Assembly (NCBI GenBank): GCA_016214845.1
Contig: JACRMS010000036.1
Span: forward strand, 1 to 64,000
Direction of reading: 5' to 3'
From: Nitrospirota bacterium
GTDB taxonomy: Bacteria > Nitrospirota > Thermodesulfovibrionia > UBA6902
DNA: 64,000 nt
Shown here one piece after another: positions 7,951-16,579 of the stretch (its first letter is position 1; each line of letters opens with the position of its first letter). A program made the position numbers and the translations under genes. The notes under the pieces are model-generated. The model made no database searches and was not told the origin of the DNA. It saw nothing but the letters and a program-made list of their open reading frames with translations.

Positions 7951-8871
7951 TTAAAAATTTTCCTCTATATACTTTACTGCCGCCATCGCGGCTGTGGCGC
8001 CGTCGCCGACAGCGGTGGCTATCTGCTTTAAAGGCTTGCTCCTCACATCTCCCGCGGCGTATATCCCCGGGGCGGAGGCCGCCATATTCTTATCGGTGAT
8101 GATGTAGTTGCTTTCATCAAGGTCTACCAGGCCCCTGAGAAACTCGGTATTCGGATTATAGCCTATATAAATGAAGACCCCCTGTACATCGAGCACCAGG
8201 TTTTCGCAGGCCTTCAGGTCCCTGATGTGCAGCGCGTTAACGCCGTCATCGCCGGATATCTTTTCCGGGACAGCGGTCCATATGAATTTTATCTTCGGGT
8301 TTGAGAAAGCCCTCTCCTGCAATATCTTCTCCGCCCTGAGCTGGTCTCTCCTGTGGATGACGTAAACCATCTCCGCGAATTTCGTGAGGAATATCGCCTC
8401 CTGCACAGCGGAGTCGCCTCCGCCCACAACGGCAATCTTCTTGCCTTTGTAAAAGGCCCCGTCACAGGTCGCGCAGTATGAGACACCCCTGCCGCGGAAC
8501 TCGTCCTCTCCCTGGATCTTCAGTAGCCTCGGATGAGCCCCGGTCGCAAGTATAAGGCTTTTGGCTTCATAACGCTGATCGCCTTCAAGGACCATTTCTA
8601 TGATTTTCTTATTTACAGAAATATCAATGACAGTCCCCTGTGTGATCTCAAGGCCGAACCTTGTTGCCTGCTTTTCCATTTTCTGGGCCAGTTCAACGCC
8701 CATAATGCCTTCTTCAAACCCGGGGTAATTCTCAACCCATTCAGTGGTTGTGACCAGACCGCCGGGCAGGCCTTTCTCGATAAGCAGGCTCTTCAGCCTT
8801 GCCCTTGCAGTATAAAGCCCTGCCGTAAGTCCGGCAGGGCCTCCTCCGATAATTACAACGTCATAGAGCAT
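7951..8871 (-). CDS. trxB: thioredoxin-disulfide reductase
   Basis: TrxB passes electrons from NADPH through FAD and a CxxC pair to thioredoxin. The 306 residues show the FAD-binding start VVIIGGGPAGLTAGLYTARA and the redox pair C133-x-x-C136 in SYCATCDGAF. The nucleotide domain carries VVGGGDSAVQEA plus HRRDQLRA, the basic pattern for NADPH. The final FAD motif is GIYAAGDV. It lies 6 bases after trxA, forming a trxA-trxB operon. Confidence 0.95.
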   Translation of the reverse strand: MLYDVVIIGGGPAGLTAGLYTARARLKSLLIEKGLPGGLVTTTEWVENYPGFEEGIMGVELAQKMEKQATRFGLEITQGTVIDISVNKKIIEMVLEGDQRYEAKSLILATGAHPRLLKIQGEDEFRGRGVSYCATCDGAFYKGKKIAVVGGGDSAVQEAIFLTKFAEMVYVIHRRDQLRAEKILQERAFSNPKIKFIWTAVPEKISGDDGVNALHIRDLKACENLVLDVQGVFIYIGYNPNTEFLRGLVDLDESNYIITDKNMAASAPGIYAAGDVRSKPLKQIATAVGDGATAAMAAVKYIEENF

Positions 8872-8877
8872 ATTTTT

Positions 8878-9207
8878 TTACATCAGGGAATCGATCTTGG
8901 ATTTGAGCTGGCCTTTCGGCACTGCGCCAACTACCTGATCGAGCATCTTTCCGTTTTTGAAAAATATTAAAGTGGGAATGCCTCTTATATTATAGCGGCT
9001 TGCGAGGTCCGGGTTTTCATCCGTATTTACCTTTGCAAAGGCGACCTTGCCTGTATATTCTTTTGCAAGCTCTTCAACAACAGGGGCTATTATTTTGCAC
9101 GGGCCGCACCATGTTGCCCAGAAATCAACCATCACGAGAGTAGATGCCTGCAGAACCACTTCATTAAAAGAAGAGTCCCCTGTAACACTTGTAACTGCGC
9201 CTGACAT
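8878..9207 (-). CDS. trxA: thioredoxin
   Basis: This is a general cytoplasmic dithiol reductant. The 109-residue protein has the active site WATWCGPCKI with C34 and C37, and a cis-proline in IRGIPTLIFFKNG near residue 75. It has no signal peptide. It is first in the trxA-trxB pair. A second thioredoxin-fold protein, with UGA in place of the first cysteine, is encoded at 48651-49010. Confidence 0.96.
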   Translation of the reverse strand: MSGAVTSVTGDSSFNEVVLQASTLVMVDFWATWCGPCKIIAPVVEELAKEYTGKVAFAKVNTDENPDLASRYNIRGIPTLIFFKNGKMLDQVVGAVPKGQLKSKIDSLM

Positions 9208-9360
9208 ATATTTTCCTCCTTACAAAGTTATTGAGTAATAATTATATTCCCCGAATTACTTCTTTGTCAATTTTCCGGTGGAATGGAAACGTCGATATAA
9301 TTTTATCATGCTTTCGCCGGTTATCGTATGCAAAATGATATTATCTGATTACAATATACC

Positions 9361-9789
9361 ATGAAGAAAATCTATACACTTGGAACCGGGTTACGCAGCC
9401 TTGAGGACTTCACCGAGATACTGAGCGATTACAGCATAGAGGCGGTCATCGATGTGCGAAGTTATCCGGTGAGCAAGCTCGAACATTTCAAAAAAGTGAA
9501 CCTCGAACCTTTACTCAGGAAAGAAATGTTTGAATACTACCACCTCAAGGAACTCGGCGGTTTCAGAAAAGGCGGTTATGAAAACTATACTCTCACAAAA
9601 GAATTTGAGGAGGGTATAGACCTGCTTGAAAGGACCGCATCAGCCAAAACATCGGTCGTCATCTGCGCGGAACGCTTCCCCTGGAAATGCCACAGGCGTT
9701 TTATAGCGCGTGCCCTGCAAAAAAGGGGATGGCTTGTTGAACATATCATAGACAAGGGAAAGGTTTGGGTACCCAAGCAAACAAATTGA
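9361..9789 (+). CDS. DUF488 family protein
   Basis: This 142-residue protein has the DUF488 features: YTLGTGLRSLEDFTEIL at the start, VIDVRSYPVSKLEHF, HLKELGGFRKGGYENY, and the late pair VICAERFPWKCHRRFIA, with the conserved C....P..CHR..I motif. Family function is unknown; the conserved Cys-His-Arg cluster suggests a catalytic or nucleic-acid role. It is preceded by an AT-rich stretch with no clear ribosome binding site and followed by a CACAGATT-family repeat. Nothing in the neighbourhood points to a pathway. Confidence 0.88.
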   Translation: MKKIYTLGTGLRSLEDFTEILSDYSIEAVIDVRSYPVSKLEHFKKVNLEPLLRKEMFEYYHLKELGGFRKGGYENYTLTKEFEEGIDLLERTASAKTSVVICAERFPWKCHRRFIARALQKRGWLVEHIIDKGKVWVPKQTN

Positions 9790-9844
9790 AAAATTCTTAC
9801 CGGACATATAAAATCAATTCGCAGAAAGTATGAAGACAATTTCT

Positions 9845-9926
9845 ATCCACAGATGACACAGATTGGCACAGATTTTTTCTGAGAAGAGTTTATTCTATCT
9901 GTGCAATCTGCGAAATCTGTGGATAA
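9845..9926. repeat. CACAGATT-family inverted repeat
   Basis: ATCCACAGATGACACAGATT on the left faces GCAATCTGCGAAATCTGTGG on the right, with a 20-base spacer. It ends just before the ribosome binding site of the next gene. Confidence 0.7.
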
Positions 9927-9947
9927 ATTTTATATCAGGAGGCATTG

Positions 9948-10337
9948 ATGGCAGAGATAAAAAGCCGTGAGGACAAGCCCCTACCGGGGATAGAATATTC
10001 AGAGATCCGGATACCCGATGAAGACAATCTCGGAAACGGTATTTTCACAACTGTTCTTGAACCTAAGGCCCTGGCAAAGATCAACCCGATTCTGAGCTCT
10101 ATAAGTAATGAACCAGTATTTCAGTTGCTTGTCAGTATAAACGCGGCAGTGCATGAGATCACCGTTCTGCTTGGCAAGGCGGACAAAAGTCCCGCGACTT
10201 CAAGGGAAGTATTTGTGCTGCCCAAAAAACTTGATGATTCAAAGGCGCACCGGGTTGACGTGGTTTTTAAAGACTGGAAGATAACCGGGTTAAAGATGGA
10301 CGGTGATGACCTGGAGCGGGTGACGGCCTGTCAGTAA
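9948..10337 (+). CDS. hypothetical protein
   Basis: Not recognised. The start at 9948 has an AGGAGG site seven bases upstream, better than the TTG one codon earlier. The 129-residue product is soluble and mixed alpha/beta, with no signal peptide, membrane segment or metal motif. Visible blocks are MAEIKSREDKPLPGIEYSEI, EPVFQLLVSINAAVHEITVLL and a C-terminal half rich in charged strands (HRVDVVFKDWKITGLKMDGD). It converges on the next gene, with six bases between the stops. Confidence 0.7.
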   Translation: MAEIKSREDKPLPGIEYSEIRIPDEDNLGNGIFTTVLEPKALAKINPILSSISNEPVFQLLVSINAAVHEITVLLGKADKSPATSREVFVLPKKLDDSKAHRVDVVFKDWKITGLKMDGDDLERVTACQ

Positions 10338-10343
10338 TTTCCG

Positions 10344-10886
10344 CTATTCCTTCTTTGATCCGATAAACCAGTCCTTCTTGTCGCTGAATAACACATTGAA
10401 TGTCGTAAGCGAGCCGTAACACCTGGTGATATACTGCTGGAGATTTACCTTTTCACTTTCAGTAAATTTTTCAGAGGCGTTGATATTCTGCTCAAGCACC
10501 CGCAGTTGATTGCGGATCATTACAATCTTGTGGAAGAAGACGTCGATCGGGACACTCTTTTCCTGCATCCCCGGTTTGCCGGGTTTCATGATCATCTCCC
10601 CGCCGTTCCATTTGTCGGCAAGAGGGGTTATTCCAACGAGACCTTCTTCAAATAGAATGTCCCGGATAGTTTCTTTCAATTGATCTAAATCCATGTCTTG
10701 TGCCTGTGCTCCTTTTTCCTGTTGAGTTGGCGGGTCGGACAATTCCGTCTCCGCTTCAGCCTCAGTAAAATACTTTACCCCGGCGGCAATAAAGTTTATC
10801 ACAAGGCGTTCTTTTTCAACATGCACTACCTTGCCGGTCCCGAAAGCTTTATGATAAACGACCTTCCCTGTGTAGAATTCTTCCAT
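10344..10886 (-). CDS. hypothetical protein with Tudor/CarD-like N-terminus
   Basis: The first 40 residues (GKVVYHKAFGTGKVVHVEKE, then VINFIAAGVKYF) have the pattern V.H..FG.G.V with a trailing V.F..GVK. This is seen in small SH3/Tudor-like barrels such as the UvrD/PcrA C-terminal domain and CarD. A low-complexity QQEKGAQAQD linker follows near residue 60, then a helical part (DQLKETIRDILFEEGLVGIT, and FHKIVMIRNQLRVLEQNI). The whole protein is 180 residues. A role binding nucleic acid or RNA polymerase is only a guess from the N-terminus. Confidence 0.7.
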   Translation of the reverse strand: MEEFYTGKVVYHKAFGTGKVVHVEKERLVINFIAAGVKYFTEAEAETELSDPPTQQEKGAQAQDMDLDQLKETIRDILFEEGLVGITPLADKWNGGEMIMKPGKPGMQEKSVPIDVFFHKIVMIRNQLRVLEQNINASEKFTESEKVNLQQYITRCYGSLTTFNVLFSDKKDWFIGSKKE

Positions 10887-10956
10887 GGTATCACCTCATA
10901 ACTGTAAAAGACTTAGTTGATATGATACAAAAGAAGATGAGAAAACTCTATTGTAT

Positions 10957-11355
10957 TTAGATACCTGAGCAACTGGCCGTGTTTCTGAAGCTTTTGATGG
11001 CCTTGATCAAACTTCCCAAACTCACGTTTGTCTCCCTGGATATCACTTCCCAGGTCTTCCGCTTTCTTTCGTCAGAAATCTTTTTCACTGTCTGTCCCGA
11101 GAGGCCTGCAAAACACAATATCGCCGCAGTCTCTCCCGGCGAGGTCTCTTTGAGAAGTTTTTTTATGACGGCCTCGTTTACATTGAAAAAGAAGTCTTCG
11201 AGCTTTCTCTGGAAATGTTCAATCTTTTTTGACGAGGTCCGATCAATACCGGATATGAGGTTGTTGAGCTCTTCTGCTTTGGTAACGGCATGGAGAGAGT
11301 GCGTCAGAAGGAGAAGGTAGATGAGTGCAAGCATAAACAGTTTTTTTCTTTTCAT
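10957..11355 (-). CDS. exported hypothetical protein
   Basis: This 132-residue protein has a clear signal peptide (basic MKRKK, then FMLALIYLLLLTHSLHA, cleavage near residue 24). The mature part is helical and basic. Most of it is one charged helix, EHFQRKLEDFFFNVNEAVIKKLLKE, followed by ETAAILCFAGLSGQ and RKRKTWEVISRETNVSLGSL. No family was recognised. It lies downstream of the hypothetical Tudor-like gene's promoter side and shortly after the porin gene, on the same strand. Confidence 0.65.
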   Translation of the reverse strand: MKRKKLFMLALIYLLLLTHSLHAVTKAEELNNLISGIDRTSSKKIEHFQRKLEDFFFNVNEAVIKKLLKETSPGETAAILCFAGLSGQTVKKISDERKRKTWEVISRETNVSLGSLIKAIKSFRNTASCSGI

Positions 11356-11429
11356 TAATACGCCTCAAACCATAAGGAGAACCGGGAGGGACAGATGTCC
11401 CTCCCGTCTAACCATAAAAGGAGGGGTGG

Positions 11430-13067
11430 TTAGAACTGTACGTCTATTGTTGCGTAGATGTCCTGTGCCTTTTCGAGCGGCATGAACATCTGGGCATTTC
11501 CTGCTGCGAAATCACTTGCTGACGCCTTCAGATCAGAAATGCTCTTGGGCTCTCCGACCCATGAGTTGCTCCCTGTGTAATCAAATTTGTAATACTGATA
11601 ACCAATCCTGAAAAACACCTTTCCTCTTTTAGCGATAGGCTTTTTATTCAGCTCCTGGATGATATAGACCTCATAGACGTCGCCCCTTGTGCCGAGCTTG
11701 CTTGTCCACATGTCGTCTCCTGCCGGGACCATTCCGATCCAGTATTTTGAGCCGTAGTTATATTCAGCGCCGATCTTTGTACCAGTGGATTCGATATCAT
11801 ATCTTGCGCCGACATAAACGGCAGAGCCGGTGTGGTTTTCCGTGTCACTGCCCGCTGTCATCGGATTGTCATCATAAAGCAGCCCTGCTCCTGTACCAGG
11901 GTTGTCAAAGGTGCCTACGTCAGCGATATCCCCGTCACCGTTGCCGTCAACGGCAAAGGTGAACATATCTTTTCCGGCATCCGTCCTGCTCATGGCTGCC
12001 GAGGCAAAGAGATTGAGAGTGCCGGGGCCTACCTTGTCCAGTTTGCCCATCACCAGTCCGCCAAACCATGTTATGTCTCCGAGGTTCGCCCTTACGCCTG
12101 AATCAGGCATGTTGTCAAAGATGTCGTATCCCTTGTTGGCCTGGAGTTCGACGTGAAGATCATCCGTGCTGTAAGGGACCACGGCGATGCCCGCAAAATT
12201 AACATCCTTTAGATTCGCGGTGTCCGTCTTGTAACCGCTGTCAAATCCTTTGCCGTAACAAAACTTTGTAAAGGCCCCGGGCAGTGAAGCGATGTCAGGC
12301 GCATAGCCGATTGTTAAACCGTCAAAGGCATAATCAACCAGAAGTCCCTGAACGCCTGCCGTTGTGCTGAGCCTTTCGGAATTCTGCCTTATGTAGGTTG
12401 GCGGGCCGCCTGTTGAAGGCCTTCTGCCGATAGAGAACCATGCCGGGATTCCGCCGATATTGGACCATGTGGCATAGGCATAATCAACCCTCAATGTGTT
12501 GTCCTGCGGGACATGGACTACTGAGCCGTCGAAGGGGCCGTTGGCCCTGTCTGCAAAATACGAGCCCTGTACAGGCCCCATTGTCTCATGCCCCCAGACT
12601 TTATACATAGCCAGCCGCGCCTTGACCCATACGTCCTCTACCGGGTTGGCCGTCACGTTCAGCCCGAAGCGGTTAAGGAGCAGTGATTCGTTTTTCACCT
12701 TTTGCTCCCCTATAATATTGCTGGCTGTGCCTCCCACAAAGACAGGCAGCGAAGTTCCGTATGTTCCCAATGATGTCCTTCCAAAAGCTGAACTCGGTAT
12801 GAGCAGATAATGGTCATGAATATCACCTCTCAACGAATCAAGCCTGAACCTGTAATCTCCTTCAATCCTCAGCCATGACGGCCATGCTGCTTTGCTGTCC
12901 GTGTCCTCCACCTTTGCGGATTGCGTGTCCTGCATCTGCTGCTTCAGTTGCTGTAATTCCTGTGTGAGGGAGTCAAGCCTGATCTTCAACTCCTCATCAG
13001 AAGCTGCAAAAGATGCAGCCGGAAGCAACAGGGTCAGCACTGCAAAAACCAATAATGCTTTCCTCAT
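11430..13067 (-). CDS. outer-membrane porin-like protein, DUF3373 family
   Basis: This 545-residue protein has a signal peptide (KALLVFAVLTLLLPAASFAA, cleavage near 22). A short coiled coil follows (LKIRLDSLTQELQQLKQQMQ), typical of porins anchored to the envelope. The rest is a beta-barrel rich in alternating aromatic strands, beginning WLRIEGDYRFRLDS and ending with the amphipathic strand DIYATIDVQF whose last residue is phenylalanine. The LRIEGDYRFR segment and overall length match DUF3373. Substrate is unknown. A sigma-54-type promoter lies upstream at 13263-13278 and a sigma-54 activator gene is the next gene upstream, so it is probably the regulated target. Confidence 0.85.
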   Translation of the reverse strand: MRKALLVFAVLTLLLPAASFAASDEELKIRLDSLTQELQQLKQQMQDTQSAKVEDTDSKAAWPSWLRIEGDYRFRLDSLRGDIHDHYLLIPSSAFGRTSLGTYGTSLPVFVGGTASNIIGEQKVKNESLLLNRFGLNVTANPVEDVWVKARLAMYKVWGHETMGPVQGSYFADRANGPFDGSVVHVPQDNTLRVDYAYATWSNIGGIPAWFSIGRRPSTGGPPTYIRQNSERLSTTAGVQGLLVDYAFDGLTIGYAPDIASLPGAFTKFCYGKGFDSGYKTDTANLKDVNFAGIAVVPYSTDDLHVELQANKGYDIFDNMPDSGVRANLGDITWFGGLVMGKLDKVGPGTLNLFASAAMSRTDAGKDMFTFAVDGNGDGDIADVGTFDNPGTGAGLLYDDNPMTAGSDTENHTGSAVYVGARYDIESTGTKIGAEYNYGSKYWIGMVPAGDDMWTSKLGTRGDVYEVYIIQELNKKPIAKRGKVFFRIGYQYYKFDYTGSNSWVGEPKSISDLKASASDFAAGNAQMFMPLEKAQDIYATIDVQF

Positions 13068-13129
13068 TTTTTTCCTCCTCCTAAGTTTTAGAAATTTTGA
13101 AACTTTTGCAAAAGTATCAAGAAAACCGG

Positions 13130-13217
13130 TTTTGACGTCATACCCGCGAAGGCGGGTATCCAGAAGTCTTTGGTCTTAAAGAATACTGGATTCCCGATAA
13201 AAGACCTCGGGAATGAC
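13130..13217. repeat. GTCAT(T)CCCG...CGGGAATGAC two-hairpin element
   Basis: The outer ends ACGTCATACCCG and CGGGAATGACG are inverted. Inner hairpins CCCGCGAAGGCGGG and CCCGATAAAAGACCTCGGG flank a central spacer with CCAGAAG and TACTGGA. It lies in the porin leader region between its promoter and start codon. Confidence 0.65.
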
Positions 13218-13262
13218 GAACAAAAACTTTTGCAAGAGTCTCGTTTATTACAAAAAATAAAA

Positions 13263-13278
13263 CGCAACATTCGTGCTA
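13263..13278 (-). promoter_or_regulatory. sigma-54 promoter for the porin gene
   Basis: The minus strand reads TAGCACGAATGTTGCG. This matches the sigma-54 consensus TGGCACGnnnnTTGC except for one base in the -25 position, with correct spacing. The leader to the porin start would be about 185 bases and includes a dispersed repeat. Confidence 0.65.
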
Positions 13279-13386
13279 ATGAAGTGGAACGTTTTAGGAA
13301 TTACTGAACATATGGATAACATTAAATAAATCAGGCGAGGGTACTGCAGAATGAAATCCCCGGATGTTTAGAAGTGAAACATTATT

Positions 13387-13407
13387 GCTGAAACAGTTGT
13401 TTCAGCT
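13387..13407. promoter_or_regulatory. palindromic candidate activator site (TGAAACA..TGTTTCA)
   Basis: GCTGAAACAGTTGTTTCAGC is a near-perfect palindrome about 110 bases upstream of the sigma-54 promoter, with another TGAAACA about 14 bases to its left. The activator gene's stop codon lies inside it. Position and symmetry fit an enhancer site for a Fis-type activator, but it could also be a hairpin at the gene end. Confidence 0.45.
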
Positions 13408-15153
13408 TGTTACGGGCAGGTTATATTTTTTGATCTTTCTCCAGAGGGTGGTCCGGCTGATGCCGAGGCCCTTTGCGGTCTTTGACAGGTTGCCTTTATG
13501 CTTTATCAGCCCGTTCTGGATAACCAGCTTTTCCATCTCAGCTACCCCTCCGGGTTTGTCGTCAGTTTCATTTTCCGTCCGGCCCTGTTTACAAATTGTG
13601 GCTATATGCCGGGGAAGGGAATTGAGCTCGATTACATTTCCCAGGGCGCGAATATAGGCATGTTCTATAATGTTCTCAAGTTCTCTCACATTGCCGGGCC
13701 ATTCATACTCCATGAAAGCCAGCATGGCCTCCTGCGAGACATCTGTGATCTTTTTTCTGTGAGGGAATTTCAGGGCGCATTTTTCGAGGAAATGATTGAC
13801 AAGCAGTGGTATGTCTTCCTTTCTCTCTCTGAGATGAGGCACTTTTACCGGGACAACGCATAATCTGTAAAAGAGGTCCTCCCGGAATTTTTTGGTCTTT
13901 ATTGCTTCTCTTAAATCAATATTTGTGGCGGCAATGACCCTTACATCCACTTTCTTTGTCTTTACATCGCCGACCCTTTCAAATTCCCCGTCCTGCAGCA
14001 CGCGCAGCAGCTTCGGCTGTGACGAAATCGGCATGTCTCCTATCTCGTCAAGGAATATCGTGCCCCCGTCCGCCAGTTCAAATTTCCCTATCTTGTCCCT
14101 GATGGCGCCTGTGAAGGCCCCTTTAACGTGGCCGAACAATTCGCTTTCAAAGAGACCCTCAACTATCGCAGCGCAGTTGACCTTTATAAAAGGCTTGTCT
14201 CTCCTTGGGCTGTGATGATGAACGGCCCTTGCGATGAGCTCCTTGCCGGTGCCGCTTCCTCCCTGGATAAGGACAACGCAGTCCGTATCACTCATGGCCT
14301 CAATCGAGTCAAATATCTCCTGCATCTCCCTGCTGCCGCCGATGATGTTGGAGAACCTGTATCTCTCATTCAGCTCCCTCTTCAGCCTTTCGGTCTCTGT
14401 AGCGTCTTTTATGGTGGCTACAAGCCCGACGTTCCTCCCGGCGTTATCTTTGAGAATTGCGGTCGAGAGATAAACCGGTATCGTGGCCCCGTCTTTTCCG
14501 ACTATCCTTTCTTTGCAATTGGCCAATCCGTATCCATTTCTCAAGGCAAATAAAAGAGGGCATTCCCTGTCGCAGTTGTCAGCCATCAACACCTCGCTGC
14601 ATTTACGTCCGATGGCTTCCTTTGCCTTTAAGCCCGTAAGCTGTTCAAGCCCTTCATTAAAGCTCGTGATCCTCATCTCCGCGTCTGTTGTGAAAACGCC
14701 GTCAGCGAGGCTGTTGATGATGGAGTCTATCCGGCTTTTTTCCTGTGAAAGAAGGACGTTGTTTTTTTCCAGCGAGTCTATTATCTCAACAATGTCCCTC
14801 ATAGGCCTGAAATTCTCGATGACGCCGATGGTGTTTCCGTTAGCGTCCTTCAGCGGCGAGACATTCAGGCACAGGGGGATTGGAAGGCTGTTGCGCTTAT
14901 GCAGATTAATATTGATAAAGTGGGAAGCGCAACTGTTATTTACAATAGTGTGCAGGGGGCAGCCGGTCAGGCAGAGATCGGTATTCATTACTTCTTTGCA
15001 GGAAAGTCCCTCAGGGACCGTGTCCGGCAGTCCTATAAAATTCTTTGCCGTATCGTTAACAAACATGATCTTGCCTTCGAGGCTTATAACAACAATCCCT
15101 TCCCCGATGTTCTGAAGAATAAGCCGGCAATTGTTGTCCAGTTTCTTTTTCAT
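13402..15153 (-). CDS. PAS-PAS sigma-54-dependent transcriptional activator
   Basis: This 583-residue protein has two PAS domains (about 10-125 and 140-250). The AAA+ domain (about 265-500) carries LIQGGSGTGKE (Walker A), the sigma-54 contact motif GAFTGA, and GGTIFLDEIGDMP (Walker B). A Fis-type helix-turn-helix lies at the end (LSKTAKGLGISRTTLWRKIK). Both PAS domains contain the same cysteine pattern C-x8-C-x3-C followed by PL (SCKEVMNTDLCLTGCPL and KCSEVLMADNCDRECPL), which could bind a metal or sense redox state. With no receiver domain it senses its signal directly. It lies upstream of the porin gene and its sigma-54 promoter and likely controls that gene. Confidence 0.92.
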   Translation of the reverse strand: MKKKLDNNCRLILQNIGEGIVVISLEGKIMFVNDTAKNFIGLPDTVPEGLSCKEVMNTDLCLTGCPLHTIVNNSCASHFININLHKRNSLPIPLCLNVSPLKDANGNTIGVIENFRPMRDIVEIIDSLEKNNVLLSQEKSRIDSIINSLADGVFTTDAEMRITSFNEGLEQLTGLKAKEAIGRKCSEVLMADNCDRECPLLFALRNGYGLANCKERIVGKDGATIPVYLSTAILKDNAGRNVGLVATIKDATETERLKRELNERYRFSNIIGGSREMQEIFDSIEAMSDTDCVVLIQGGSGTGKELIARAVHHHSPRRDKPFIKVNCAAIVEGLFESELFGHVKGAFTGAIRDKIGKFELADGGTIFLDEIGDMPISSQPKLLRVLQDGEFERVGDVKTKKVDVRVIAATNIDLREAIKTKKFREDLFYRLCVVPVKVPHLRERKEDIPLLVNHFLEKCALKFPHRKKITDVSQEAMLAFMEYEWPGNVRELENIIEHAYIRALGNVIELNSLPRHIATICKQGRTENETDDKPGGVAEMEKLVIQNGLIKHKGNLSKTAKGLGISRTTLWRKIKKYNLPVTS

Positions 15154-15157
15154 AGCC

Positions 15158-16459
15158 TTAACGTCTCCTCAACGCCTCTTCAACTGTTTTGATGGCGCAG
15201 AAATCTCCGCACATGCTGCATACGTGCGATTCTGTAGGAGGGACTTCAGCGCGCCACTGCCTGACCTTATCGGGATTCAATGACAAAGCTATCTGGCCGT
15301 TCCAGTCAAGCGCCTTTCTTCTCTTTGCCATTTCGATGTCGAGGTCAATCGCGCCTTTGACGCCTTTTGCTATATCAGCGGCATGCGCCGCGATCTTTAA
15401 TGCGATAACGCCTTCTTTTACGTCTTCTATATTCGGCAGCCTGATGTGCTCGGCAGGCGTAACATAGCAGAGGAAATCAGCTCCTGCCGCTCCGCCGATG
15501 GCCCCGCCGATAGCTGCGGCAATATGATCATAGCCCATCGCGATGTCTGTCACAAGGGGGCCGAGAACATAAAATGGCGCGCCCTTGCAGATCTCTTTCT
15601 GCATCCTGATATTAAGCTCAACCTGGTCCAGCGGCACATGGCCGGGGCCTTCAATGATGACCTGCACGCCGGCTTCAAGCGCCCTGTCTCTCAATGCGCC
15701 AAGGGTCAGAAGCTCATCCATCTGTGTCCTGTCAGTTGCGTCGGCAAGACACCCGGGACGCGCGGCATCGCCGAGGCTCAATGTAAGATCATACTTTCGC
15801 GCTATATCGAGAAGGCGGTCATATTTTTCATAAAGCGGATTCTCCCTGTCATTGTAGATCATCCATTCAACGAGGAATGCGCCGCCCCGGCTTACGATAT
15901 CGAGTATCCTGCCGTCTTCTCTCAGGGTTTGAATAGTTTTTCTTGTCAGCCCGCAGTGGACGGTCACGAAATCAACGCCCTGATCAGCGTGCTCCTCAAT
16001 GATGTTAAAAAGGTCATCAGCGCTCATCCTTGAGATCGAGCCTTTGTCCCCGGCAGCCTTTGCGACCGCTTCATAAATGGGAACAGTGCCGACCGCAATG
16101 GGCGATTTTCTGAGGAGCAGTTTTCTGATGTCCTTTATCGGGCCGCCTGTTGAAAGGTCCATCACGGCGTCAGCCCCGTATTTCACCAGGACATCGAGCT
16201 TCTCCATCTCCTCATCAAGCGAGATCTTGTCCTTGGACGTCCCGATGTTGGCGTTTACCTTTGTCCTCAGACCTCGCCCGATGCCGAGAGGTTTAATATC
16301 GTGGAACGCGTTTCTCGATATAACACTGACGCCTGACGCGATGTCCTGAGAAAGTCTTTCAGGCTCGACACCTTCATCAATGGCAACCTGTTTCACCTCA
16401 TCGGTGATGATGCCTTTCTTTGCAAGCTCAATTCTCGTATGCTGTAACGGTTTTTTCAT
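15158..16459 (-). CDS. thiC: phosphomethylpyrimidine synthase
   Basis: ThiC is a radical SAM enzyme that turns aminoimidazole ribotide into the thiamine pyrimidine HMP-phosphate. The start at 16459 follows AGGAGAATATT and begins MKKPLQHTRIELAKKG; a longer frame exists but has no ribosome site. The core carries GVDFVTVHCGLTRKT, SRGGAFLVEWMI, EGPGHVPLDQ and TDIAMGYDHIAAAIGGA. The cluster-binding CSMCGDFCAIK (CxxCxxxxC) is at the C-terminus. At about 433 residues it is the shorter type without the plant-like N-terminal extension. It is last in the thi operon, with a two-hairpin repeat between it and thiE. Confidence 0.96.
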   Translation of the reverse strand: MKKPLQHTRIELAKKGIITDEVKQVAIDEGVEPERLSQDIASGVSVISRNAFHDIKPLGIGRGLRTKVNANIGTSKDKISLDEEMEKLDVLVKYGADAVMDLSTGGPIKDIRKLLLRKSPIAVGTVPIYEAVAKAAGDKGSISRMSADDLFNIIEEHADQGVDFVTVHCGLTRKTIQTLREDGRILDIVSRGGAFLVEWMIYNDRENPLYEKYDRLLDIARKYDLTLSLGDAARPGCLADATDRTQMDELLTLGALRDRALEAGVQVIIEGPGHVPLDQVELNIRMQKEICKGAPFYVLGPLVTDIAMGYDHIAAAIGGAIGGAAGADFLCYVTPAEHIRLPNIEDVKEGVIALKIAAHAADIAKGVKGAIDLDIEMAKRRKALDWNGQIALSLNPDKVRQWRAEVPPTESHVCSMCGDFCAIKTVEEALRRR

Positions 16460-16476
16460 AATATTCTCCTTGATTG

Positions 16477-16564
16477 TCATTCCGCACTTGATGCGGAATC
16501 CAGTAAGGGCAATTCATGAATTGCCCAACATTTCTCTGGATTCCCGCCTTCGCGGGAATGACAT
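16477..16564. repeat. GTCATTCCGC...GCGGGAATGACA two-hairpin element
   Basis: GTCATTCCGCACTTGATGCGGAATCCAG and the mirrored TCTGGATTCCCGCCTTCGCGGGAATGAC flank GGGCAATTCATGAATTGCCC. It lies between thiE and thiC and could fold into three hairpins within the operon transcript. Confidence 0.7.
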
Positions 16565-16579
16565 CGCACTACTTAATAT

